21,403 bases of DNA, taken from Oscillospiraceae bacterium. GTDB taxonomy: Bacteria; Bacillota_A; Clostridia; Oscillospirales; WRJC01. The notes below the pieces were generated by a model. It was given only the letters and a program-made list of their open reading frames with translations, was not told where the DNA came from and searched no databases. Each line of letters starts with the position of its first letter. Within the stretch, counting starts at the first letter, position 1. This document shows, piece after piece, positions 15,276-21,403 of this stretch. The DNA lies in NCBI GenBank assembly GCA_009785015.1, contig WQXD01000034.1, forward strand, positions 1 through 21,403, read 5' to 3'. Both the position numbers and the translations under genes were made by a program.

Positions 15276-15775
15276 TAAAACAACTTAACCCGTCAGACTT
15301 TTCCCTCGCCGCCAAGGTAATACGCGCGAGTTTTGCGACGGTGGCAAAAGAGTTCGGCCTGACCGAAGAAAACTGCCCGACGCATACGAGTTTCAGCACC
15401 ACAACCGAAAAATTACGCAAGAATCAAAGCTGGGGCTGGCTTATGTATGGTTTTTTTGATGGGGGAAATCTCGCGGGTCATGTCGCCATATCAAAAGAGT
15501 ATGTCCCGGACTCAAGGGAAGCGACTACCGTATATGAAATACACAACCTTGCTATCCTGCCGGAATACCGGCACAAAGGCTATGGCAAACAGCTTCTCGA
15601 ATTTAGCAAAAACAAAGTGAAGGAACTTGGCGGCAGCAAAATTACCATCGGTATCATCGAGGAAAACACCGTGCTGAAAAATTGGTACGCCGCTAACGGA
15701 TTTATTCATACCGGAACAAAACGGTTTGAGCAATTTCCGTTTACGGTCGGGTTCATGGAATTGGCAATAAAATAA
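15272..15775 (+). CDS. GNAT family N-acetyltransferase
   Basis: The 167-residue product is a single GNAT domain with the acetyl-CoA loop R100-H-K-G-Y-G105 after the ILPEY strand, and the late motif LKNWYAANGF. It transfers acetyl from acetyl-CoA to an amine or similar group; the substrate is unknown. It is coupled to thrS by ATGA and lies between thrS and asd, so its substrate may be linked to threonine or aspartate metabolism, or to a toxin that hits that pathway (inferred). Confidence 0.85.
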   Translation: MIKQLNPSDFSLAAKVIRASFATVAKEFGLTEENCPTHTSFSTTTEKLRKNQSWGWLMYGFFDGGNLAGHVAISKEYVPDSREATTVYEIHNLAILPEYRHKGYGKQLLEFSKNKVKELGGSKITIGIIEENTVLKNWYAANGFIHTGTKRFEQFPFTVGFMELAIK

Positions 15776-15805
15776 ATATTTAATAAAAATTGGAGGTATT
15801 TTCAA

Positions 15806-16834
15806 ATGGGACTTAAAGTAGGAGTTTTGGGCGTAGGGCCGGTCGGAGAGCATATCGTCCGCGTATTGGGCGAGAGGAAGTTTCCCCTTGACGGAGAGAT
15901 TATAATTATAGCGACAAGCGGACGCAATGAGATAATCAACGGAAAATCGGTCAGCGTCCAGAAGGTCAGCGCGGATATTTTCAAGGGGCTTGACCTTGTA
16001 TTCTTTGCGGGCAAAGAAGGTGCGAAAGGCGCGAGCATGGAATGGGCCGACATAGCGGTGGAAAGCGGCTGTATAGTGATTGACAACGGCGGGGATTTGC
16101 GTATGTACCCCAATATCCCGCTCGTCGTTCCCGAAATAAATATGGACGCCGTAACAAAAGAAACGCGGCTCATATGCAATCCGAATTGCTCAACCATTCA
16201 AATGGCGGTCGCGCTCTACCCGCTGCACAAAGCCGCAAGACTGCGGAGGGTTGTCGTGTCCACTTATCAATCGGTCAGCGGACACAGCGGAGCCGGAATG
16301 GATCAGCTCAACAGCGAACTGAAGCAGGTATTCAATGGCGAGCCGATTCAAGAAAACCCGGCAATTTTCGCGCGTTCCATCGCGTTCAACTGCATCCCCC
16401 ATATCGACCGATTTGAAAAAAACGGGTACACTCGGGAAGAAATGAAGATGGTTCACGAAACGCGCAAGATTTTCGGCGAACCCGACTTGCTGATTTCCGC
16501 GACCACCGTGCGCGTTCCCGTGCTGGTCGGTCACGCAGAAACAATCAACGCGGAGTTCATGGAACCCATGCGGGCGCAGAGAGCAATCGAAATCCTTTCC
16601 GACTCGAAATTGTCGCCCGGTGTGGTCTGTTTCGGCGAAGCAGAACGCTATCCCGTTCCGTCCGACCTCGAAAAGGACGAGTGGAAAGACGCGGTTTTGG
16701 TCGGCAGAATACGCGACGACATGACGGCGCCAAACGCAGTCAACTTATGGTGTGTGTCCGACAACCTGCGGAAAGGCGCGGCGGCAAACGCCGTCCAAAT
16801 CGCGGAGGGGATGCTGGCAAAAGGTTTGCTGTAA
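15806..16834 (+). CDS. asd: Aspartate-semialdehyde dehydrogenase
   Basis: The 342-residue product is NADPH-dependent Asd, which reduces aspartyl phosphate to aspartate semialdehyde on the route to threonine, methionine and lysine. The nucleotide-binding start GVLGVGPVG, the catalytic C128 in NPNCSTIQM, the QSVSGHSGAGMDQL segment, the substrate loop IPHIDRFEKNGYTREEMKM and the catalytic His in VPVLVGHAE are all in place. GGAGGT lies nine bases before the ATG, 30 bases after the GNAT stop. It is the last gene of the Thr-leader operon, consistent with control by threonine supply. It could be a dedicated second copy. Confidence 0.92.
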   Translation: MGLKVGVLGVGPVGEHIVRVLGERKFPLDGEIIIIATSGRNEIINGKSVSVQKVSADIFKGLDLVFFAGKEGAKGASMEWADIAVESGCIVIDNGGDLRMYPNIPLVVPEINMDAVTKETRLICNPNCSTIQMAVALYPLHKAARLRRVVVSTYQSVSGHSGAGMDQLNSELKQVFNGEPIQENPAIFARSIAFNCIPHIDRFEKNGYTREEMKMVHETRKIFGEPDLLISATTVRVPVLVGHAETINAEFMEPMRAQRAIEILSDSKLSPGVVCFGEAERYPVPSDLEKDEWKDAVLVGRIRDDMTAPNAVNLWCVSDNLRKGAAANAVQIAEGMLAKGLL

Positions 16835-16849
16835 GCTAAAAGCTGTAAC

Positions 16850-16882
16850 AAAAGGGCTGTTCAATTTCAAAACAGCCCTTTT
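16850..16882. terminator. Bidirectional terminator between asd and nitroreductase gene
   Basis: A perfect 12-bp stem AAAAGGGCTGTT/AACAGCCCTTTT has a nine-base loop between the two convergent genes. The U-rich end lies in the stem on either strand, so it can stop both operons. Confidence 0.75.
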
Positions 16883-16901
16883 GAAGTTTGCTTGCTATGA
16901 T

Positions 16902-17534
16902 TTATCCCATTTCGCCCTTCGTTCCATTTTTTGTCCATGTGTTTACAAAGCTGATTTCCTCAACGCTTTTTTTCCACGGCGGATCAACCTGTTCGGCGGC
17001 ATATCCGACAGGCAGGAGAAATAAACAGGCGATATGCTCCGGCAGCTGTAAAATCTCCGCAGCTTTCTCCGTGTCCAAATATCCGATAAAACACGCGGAT
17101 AAGCCATGCGCCGCCGCTGTGAGAAAAATATGTTCTCCGGGGAGGCAAGGGCCTCCGTTGGCAAACAGCTTGTTCATGGTTTTTCTGTCGGGATATCGGT
17201 TCATGTCGCGTGTAAATTCTTTGCCGAAGCGCAGGTAGTTTACAATCAACCCGAAATTATCCTCCGGCAAATCTTTCAAATCCCCGGAAATGTCCGCGCA
17301 CAACGCAAACACAACCGGCGCGGCGGCTATCCACATTTGGCCGCCTGCCGCTTGCGCGAGTTTCGTTTTGAGGTCTTGGTTTTTGACCACACCGATGATA
17401 TTCCCCTGTCCGTTTCCCGGCGTCGGAACGAGCCGTGCTGCGTCAAGCATTTCGGTTATAATTTCGTCGGATATGGGTGTGTCGAGAAAATTCCTGACGG
17501 AAACGCGTTTTCTGATTGATTCCATTAATTCCAT
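16902..17534 (-). CDS. Nitroreductase family protein
   Basis: The 210-residue product is an FMN-dependent flavoprotein: N-terminal RKRVSVRNF (FMN phosphate contacts), then DAARLVPTPGNGQ and the late AAAHGLSACFIGYLDTEKAAEIL segment of the family. Such enzymes reduce nitro groups, quinones or other electrophiles using NAD(P)H; the natural substrate is unknown. GAGGG lies seven bases before the ATG, inside the end of the APH-like gene, which it overlaps by 10 bases, so the two form one operon. Confidence 0.88.
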   Translation of the reverse strand: MELMESIRKRVSVRNFLDTPISDEIITEMLDAARLVPTPGNGQGNIIGVVKNQDLKTKLAQAAGGQMWIAAAPVVFALCADISGDLKDLPEDNFGLIVNYLRFGKEFTRDMNRYPDRKTMNKLFANGGPCLPGEHIFLTAAAHGLSACFIGYLDTEKAAEILQLPEHIACLFLLPVGYAAEQVDPPWKKSVEEISFVNTWTKNGTKGEMG

Positions 17535-18601
17535 TGTACATCCCTCATTTCATACATTTTTTGAAGTGCGGTTATCGATGATTTTTTTTCGTCAAGCGAT
17601 TTTGCGTTCATATGACGGTACGCAAGAGTATATCCGAATTTTATGACAAGCAGTTTCCATGCGTATAAATGTAAATCTTTCAATTGTGAAATATCTATAT
17701 ATTCAGAAATGCCTTTTATATACGCGGGAATAAATTTACGGTAATATTCTTCAAGATATTTGACGTCCGTTTCATCCGTGATGAGCTGGATAATATCCTC
17801 GAACATATATCCCCAACCGGTACAATCCCAGTCTAAAAGTATTATTTTACCGTCAGAATAGAATATATTTGAATACCAAAAATCACGGTGACATAACACG
17901 AAAGGCATATTCCCGGCATTTGCATATATTTTTTCGGCTTCCCTCTCCATATCCATGAGCATTTGGCATAAATATCTGGGGATTTCACAGTCGTCGGAAC
18001 GAATATAATTATACTGCGGCTCCTGCCTGCTATATATCGTGTAATAATGTCCCGCCCATGATATTGGCGTAAAACAAGAAATATCTTGCAAAGCGGGCGG
18101 ATTATTTTTATAAATCCTGCCTTGAAAACGCCCCAACTCGGCTGCCGCCTGTTCACGCATTTCGATTGTCAAATCCATGCCCGATATGGCGTCGATATAT
18201 TCGATCCAAAGCTGCGTTTCATTTTCTTCTCCGTTCATCTCAGCGCGGTAACACTCGGGCCAGCGCAGCGAATCGGTGAAAAGCGCGCCCAAATCGGATT
18301 TATACAGATCATATTCCCTGCGCCATGAATCGGGGTCGCCTTGCCGTTCCCATTTCTTTTGCACTTTCAGGATAATTTCATACGGCAGCTTTTCCCCGCC
18401 GGCGGTCTCGGCAGTGCCCGTGACAAGGCGCACATCGCCCACCGTTCCGCCCTGTAACTGCTTGGACTCGAAATCGGCGCGGATTATTTGCGTACCGAGC
18501 ATTTTACTTAACGCTTTTTTCAGATTATCTTCCGTCAACGCTTTGGGTAAATCGCTCATTTTTTGCGCAGATAAATTCATTTTTTGATTCTCTTTCATCA
18601 T
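17525..18601 (-). CDS. APH-family phosphotransferase (aminoglycoside/choline kinase-like)
   Basis: The product has 358 residues when started at the ATG at 18601. The kinase core shows the catalytic loop H238-R-D240-FWYS-N245 and the metal-binding LD257-W-D259, preceded by the IILKVQKKW lysine strand. Family members phosphorylate aminoglycosides, macrolides, choline or sugars; nothing here fixes the substrate. The ATG at 18601 comes one base after the stop of a 13-residue leader ORF and has no ribosome binding site of its own, so reinitiation is likely. The frame also stays open upstream to a TTG, and a Met 7 codons downstream has a weak AGAG site. Confidence 0.8.
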   Translation of the reverse strand: MMKENQKMNLSAQKMSDLPKALTEDNLKKALSKMLGTQIIRADFESKQLQGGTVGDVRLVTGTAETAGGEKLPYEIILKVQKKWERQGDPDSWRREYDLYKSDLGALFTDSLRWPECYRAEMNGEENETQLWIEYIDAISGMDLTIEMREQAAAELGRFQGRIYKNNPPALQDISCFTPISWAGHYYTIYSRQEPQYNYIRSDDCEIPRYLCQMLMDMEREAEKIYANAGNMPFVLCHRDFWYSNIFYSDGKIILLDWDCTGWGYMFEDIIQLITDETDVKYLEEYYRKFIPAYIKGISEYIDISQLKDLHLYAWKLLVIKFGYTLAYRHMNAKSLDEKKSSITALQKMYEMRDVQWN

Positions 18602-18602
18602 G

Positions 18603-18644
18603 TTATTTTTTGGACGCAAAAATACCGCGGACAAGCAGCTTCAA
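18603..18644 (-). CDS. Leader peptide upstream of the APH-like gene
   Basis: TTG at 18644 with an excellent AAGGGGAG six bases upstream encodes MKLLVRGIFASKK and then TAA, one base before the ATG of the kinase gene. The strong site serves this ORF and not the kinase frame. Such upstream peptides are known to control inducible antibiotic resistance genes by ribosome stalling; the role here is inferred. Confidence 0.55.
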   Translation of the reverse strand: MKLLVRGIFASKK

Positions 18645-18672
18645 TAGTTGCTCCCCTTTTTAGATTAAGCAT

Positions 18673-18701
18673 ATTATACAACATGAAATGCATATTGTCA
18701 A
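18673..18701 (-). promoter_or_regulatory. Consensus sigma-A promoter of the APH-nitroreductase operon
   Basis: The minus strand reads TTGACA (18701-18696), 17 bases, TATAAT (18678-18673), exact consensus for both boxes. It is divergent from the promoter at 18781-18809. Confidence 0.85.
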
Positions 18702-18780
18702 CGGAAAGAACAACTGTAAACCATTTTTTATCGACTTTTTTAGTTTTAGTCCCCAATTTGTAAACTTTTTTGTTTTGGGA

Positions 18781-18809
18781 TTGACAAGCCGCGAAATATG
18801 TGGTAAACT
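18781..18809 (+). promoter_or_regulatory. Sigma-A promoter of the tandem-GNAT operon
   Basis: TTGACA (18781-18786), 17 bases, TAAACT (18804-18809). It opens a leader of about 215 nt that holds a short ORF and a terminator before the first GNAT gene. Confidence 0.75.
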
Positions 18810-18846
18810 GTTATGCAATAGATCTATGAAGGAGGCAAAGCTCGCC

Positions 18847-18936
18847 GTGTTGAAATTTTCTTTATCCGCTATGATTATGCAGCGCAGAGAACTCGTGGCC
18901 GTGTGTGGCACCGGGCTTTTGCTGTTGTATTCGTAG
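18847..18936 (+). CDS. Leader peptide upstream of the tandem-GNAT gene
   Basis: AAGGAGG at 18829-18835 precedes a 29-codon frame from GTG 18847 (TTG 18850 is an alternative) that ends at TAG 18936. The peptide contains MIMQRRELVAVCGTG and a Leu-rich end. An in-frame ATG at 18826 has no site of its own. It lies 36 bases before an intrinsic terminator, the layout of a transcription attenuator, as seen in drug-inducible resistance leaders. Confidence 0.55.
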   Translation: MLKFSLSAMIMQRRELVAVCGTGLLLLYS

Positions 18937-18972
18937 ATAGCGGAAAAAAATATGAGGCTATTGAAAATAGAG

Positions 18973-19010
18973 CGGTCGAAGTCCAGCAAAAAGGACACCG
19001 ACCGTTTTTT
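18973..19010 (+). terminator. Attenuator-type terminator before the tandem-GNAT gene
   Basis: CGGTCG-AA-GTCC (18973-18984) pairs with GGAC-AC-CGACCG (18993-19004), with a two-base internal loop and an eight-base apical loop, followed by six T. It ends 21 bases before the GNAT start codon, so it must be passed for expression. Confidence 0.8.
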
Positions 19011-19031
19011 ATTTATCGGAAGGCGGGCACA

Positions 19032-20039
19032 ATGGAAAGATTTGTATATATATCCAATGATGTATTAAGCCTCGTCGAGTGTAAACCCTGCGATGACCGC
19101 GCTTTATATGAAAGTTGGCTCGATCCTGACGTTCAACGGGGTTTCAACGGCATTTATGTCACGTCGTTTGAAGAATTTGCCAAACAAAATGAAATCGATA
19201 AACCTACTCGTTTTACCGCCATGATACGCCTTGACGATACCAATGAGATTATCGGGACTGTGGGTATATCGCCGCCCGAAGATATTGCAGATTTGACGAT
19301 ACGCATATTCAAGCCGTTTCGCAAGAAAGGTTACGGAACCGCTGCTTTCGCATTGGCGACAAAATATATCGCAGGCGTGCTAAAAATAGCAGAACTCCAC
19401 GCCGGAGCTTACGCCGACAATATCGGAAGTCAAAAGATGCTGAAAAAATGCGGGTACATTCCTTATCCCGAAGGCAATATCGCCGAAAAGCATTATATAA
19501 CGAGAGAAGATATGATTCAAATGGACTTTATATACAAGCCGATCACCGTCCGTCCCGCCGTACCAACCGACGCTCCCGATATGGCTGAGGTACATATGCG
19601 CTCGTGGGAGGCCGCGTACAAGGATATTATTCCGGCTGAATACATCAAAGAAAAAAACGCCACGCGACCGGCAATGTGGCAAAACTCCCTCGCCGAAGGC
19701 AAATATCCCCATATGGTCATCCAAAAAAACGGCAAAACCGTCGGCAATATGTGTGTCGCCCCGCCGCAGGACGACGACGCGGACGAAAACGTCTACGAAT
19801 TGCACAGAATCTATCTGCATCCCGATTACTACCGGCAGGGTATCGGAACACAGGCGATGGAATATGCCTATGATATAGCCCTAAGCAAAGGTAAAACAGT
19901 TATGACTGTTTGGGTTTTAGCGGAGAACGCCAATTCGATCAGGTTTTACGAAAAATGCGGATTTATGCCGGACGGAAAAACAAAAATACTGAACTGCGGC
20001 AAACCGCTTACCGCAATCAGAATGAGGAAGGATTTGTAA
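19032..20039 (+). CDS. Tandem GNAT acetyltransferase (two fused domains)
   Basis: The 335-residue product has two acetyltransferase domains. The N-terminal one (about 5-168) is RimJ/RimL-like with the CoA loop R97-K-K-G-Y-G102. The C-terminal one (about 170-335) is RimI-like with R268-Q-G-I-G272 and NSIRFYEKCGF. I chose the ATG at 19032 (AAGG about eight bases upstream); the longer frame reads back through the terminator. Fused GNATs are known among aminoglycoside acetyltransferases and mycothiol synthase, but the substrate here is unknown. Leader-peptide attenuation suggests induction, perhaps by a ribosome-directed drug (inferred). Confidence 0.82.
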   Translation: MERFVYISNDVLSLVECKPCDDRALYESWLDPDVQRGFNGIYVTSFEEFAKQNEIDKPTRFTAMIRLDDTNEIIGTVGISPPEDIADLTIRIFKPFRKKGYGTAAFALATKYIAGVLKIAELHAGAYADNIGSQKMLKKCGYIPYPEGNIAEKHYITREDMIQMDFIYKPITVRPAVPTDAPDMAEVHMRSWEAAYKDIIPAEYIKEKNATRPAMWQNSLAEGKYPHMVIQKNGKTVGNMCVAPPQDDDADENVYELHRIYLHPDYYRQGIGTQAMEYAYDIALSKGKTVMTVWVLAENANSIRFYEKCGFMPDGKTKILNCGKPLTAIRMRKDL

Positions 20040-20040
20040 A

Positions 20041-20886
20041 ATGAAATTCACGCTCTATACAACGGCAAAAGATTTTTCTGACGATGTGCTGCCAATCCTG
20101 AACCGGCACGAGATACAAAACAATCTGATCTATAAAAACATTGGCGACGGTAAGTTCATGGCAAGCGTTAAAGATGATTGCGGGGAAGTCATTTTGACCG
20201 CCGCACGGACTGAATCCTTCCCCATGACTATGTACGAAACCGATAATATCCGAAACGACGGTGCGGTAGATTTTTTTATCCGGTCGATTATGGAACGCGG
20301 GAGTGAAGTTGATCTTATTATGACCGAGAAAGCACTCGCAAAGAATTTCTGTGAGCAATACGGCAAACTGACAAGCAAGAGTTATTATCTAAATGAGAGC
20401 CTTGTTTTGTATTTGCTCGACAAAACGAATGAGGTAAAACCCATAAGAGGCTCTTTTCGCAAAGTGAATCCCGACGATATGTTTTATTTGCCGTATTGGT
20501 ATGCGGATTTTCCCCCGGCTTGTAATATCGGGGAATACAACCTTTCCGCCGGGATTGAGGGCGCAAACCGAGCGGTAGAAAAGGGAACCGCTTATGTATG
20601 GGTTGATAATTATCCCGTATCGGTTGCCGCCAGCGTTAGGAGTACATCCAACTGCGCGTTTATCGGCCATGTATATACGCCGCCGAATCTGCGCGGCAAA
20701 GGGTATAGCACGGCTTGTGTTTGGCATCTGTCCCAAAAGCTGTTTGGTGATGGATTCAAGTATTGCGCCTTATATGCCAACTGCGCTAATCCGTATTCCA
20801 ACCGGGTTTATCAGAAAATTGGATATAAAGAAATATTCTGGTATGACCAGTACAAACTCACGGCTGATATGGGGGCAGATATGTGA
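20041..20886 (+). CDS. GNAT family acetyltransferase with N-terminal extension
   Basis: In this 281-residue product the C-terminal ~120 residues form a GNAT domain: GHVYTPPNLRGKGYSTACV holds the CoA loop RGKGYS, and NPYSNRVYQKIGYKE is the typical late motif. The first ~150 residues are poorly conserved and may be a degenerate second GNAT half. The ATG lies one base after the stop of the tandem GNAT gene, and AGGAAGG in its end serves as ribosome binding site, so the two are cotranslated. The substrate is unknown. Confidence 0.8.
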   Translation: MKFTLYTTAKDFSDDVLPILNRHEIQNNLIYKNIGDGKFMASVKDDCGEVILTAARTESFPMTMYETDNIRNDGAVDFFIRSIMERGSEVDLIMTEKALAKNFCEQYGKLTSKSYYLNESLVLYLLDKTNEVKPIRGSFRKVNPDDMFYLPYWYADFPPACNIGEYNLSAGIEGANRAVEKGTAYVWVDNYPVSVAASVRSTSNCAFIGHVYTPPNLRGKGYSTACVWHLSQKLFGDGFKYCALYANCANPYSNRVYQKIGYKEIFWYDQYKLTADMGADM

Positions 20887-20902
20887 GAACGGAGGGTAAA
20901 TG

Positions 20903-21403
20903 ATGTCTAATAATTACGAAATACGAAAGGCGATGAAAATAATGCAATATCACGTTATAGACGTATTCACCGACAAGCTGTTCGGTGGTAATCCCGCCGG
21001 GGTCTGCCTGCTCGACAACTGGCTGCCCGATGAAATTTTACAAAATATCGCAACAGAAAACAATCTGTCTGAAACAGCGTTTTTAGTAAAACAAGAAAAT
21101 TATTACAATCTACGATGGTTTACGCCGACGATTGAAGTCGATCTCTGCGGACATGCAACCGTAGCGAGTGCGTTCGTGCTGTTTGAGGATGCCGAAAAAG
21201 CGGCTGATGAAATAAAGTTCAAGACCGTGAGCGGGATGATGTCGGTCACAAAAGAAAATAATTTGCTCTATCTCGATTTTCCTTCTCGCCCGGTTACGCC
21301 CTGCCCGATGTATCAGACATTTGGAAAAGCGTTTGAGAAGATATGTGAAATTTTATTACAACAAAAACAAGGGCTGCGCCAAACAGCCTTTGTTTTGTTA
21401 TCA
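20903..21403 (+). CDS. PhzF-family isomerase, N-terminal part (runs off window, likely truncated)
   Basis: The visible 167 residues show the PhzF/DapF-like fold: YHVIDVFTDKLFGGNPAGV, the catalytic Glu in NLSETAF, FTPTIEVDLCGHATVASA and LDFPSRPVTPCP. Family members are usually 260-300 residues. After about residue 145 the match I can recall ends, and the frame enters a terminator-like hairpin, so the gene may be broken. GGAGGG at 20891-20896 favours the ATG at 20903; the family start could also be the later ATG at 20942. It lies 16 bases after the GNAT stop, as third gene of that operon. Confidence 0.75.
   Translation, partial: MSNNYEIRKAMKIMQYHVIDVFTDKLFGGNPAGVCLLDNWLPDEILQNIATENNLSETAFLVKQENYYNLRWFTPTIEVDLCGHATVASAFVLFEDAEKAADEIKFKTVSGMMSVTKENNLLYLDFPSRPVTPCPMYQTFGKAFEKICEILLQQKQGLRQTAFVLLS
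21361..21399 (+). terminator. Terminator-like hairpin inside the PhzF frame
   Basis: AAAACAAGGGCTG (21364-21376) pairs with CAGCCTTTGTTTT (21384-21396), 13 pairs with one wobble and a seven-base loop. The U-rich run is in the stem, similar to the terminator at 16850-16882. It is odd for it to lie within an open coding frame. Confidence 0.45.

Noticed and set aside
18688..18936. 82-residue protein from ATG 18688
   Set aside because: Its start lies upstream of the promoter at 18781-18809 and has no ribosome binding site; only the 29-codon end behind AAGGAGG is plausible.
18903..19031. Long N-terminal extension of the tandem GNAT
   Set aside because: The extension reads through the leader ORF region and the terminator stem, and the GNAT similarity begins at the ATG at 19032.
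21361..21399. Integron attC site
   Set aside because: The hairpin lacks the paired core sites of attC and looks like an intrinsic terminator; no integrase gene is present.

Overview
The window looks like a chromosomal segment from an uncultured low-to-mid GC Firmicute (Clostridia, perhaps Oscillospiraceae-like; inferred). Three things point there: near-consensus sigma-A promoters, nearly all with exactly 17-bp spacers; strong GGAGG-type ribosome binding sites; and Clostridia-typical families (S11 DD-peptidase, split CHR chromate-type transporter, Yxl-type ABC module, PhzF, many GNATs). By eye, bases 1-13320 are a GC-richer housekeeping and metabolic region. From about 13320 to the end the codon use is more AT-rich and the gene content accessory.

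Left part (1-9412). It holds a truncated Fic-like N-terminus under a dyad-rich promoter, a tRNA-Pro(TGG) with its own promoter and terminator, and an S11 DD-peptidase homologue missing two of three catalytic motifs. A stand-alone 5S rRNA follows, with a perfect promoter and a terminator. Next come a small membrane protein, a UroD-like methyltransferase behind a 19-bp palindrome, and a two-gene CHR transporter. A minus-strand operon closes this part: lipoprotein with WG-like repeats, PLDc_N protein, ABC ATPase, ABC-2 permease and a 19-codon coupled ORF.

Middle (9600-13322). This is a plus-strand operon of a metallo-beta-lactamase-fold hydrolase, a GarR-type tartronate semialdehyde reductase and the alpha and beta subunits of a TPP-dependent E1 (AcoA/AcoB-like). 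No E2 or E3 gene is present.

Right part (13364-21403). A strong promoter drives a 393-base leader that encodes a 14-residue peptide with five Thr codons. Mutually exclusive hairpins and an intrinsic terminator follow, then thrS-GNAT-asd. The ThrRS lacks the editing domain, and Asd is an enzyme of the aspartate-to-threonine pathway, so the operon looks controlled by threonyl-tRNA supply through a leader peptide instead of the T-box usual in Firmicutes. Beyond it, two divergent promoters near 18.7 kb each drive a short leader ORF. The minus one leads to an APH-family kinase plus a nitroreductase. The plus one leads, after a terminator, to a tandem GNAT, another GNAT and a PhzF gene that seems cut short. 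The layout resembles a collection of inducible resistance-type genes.
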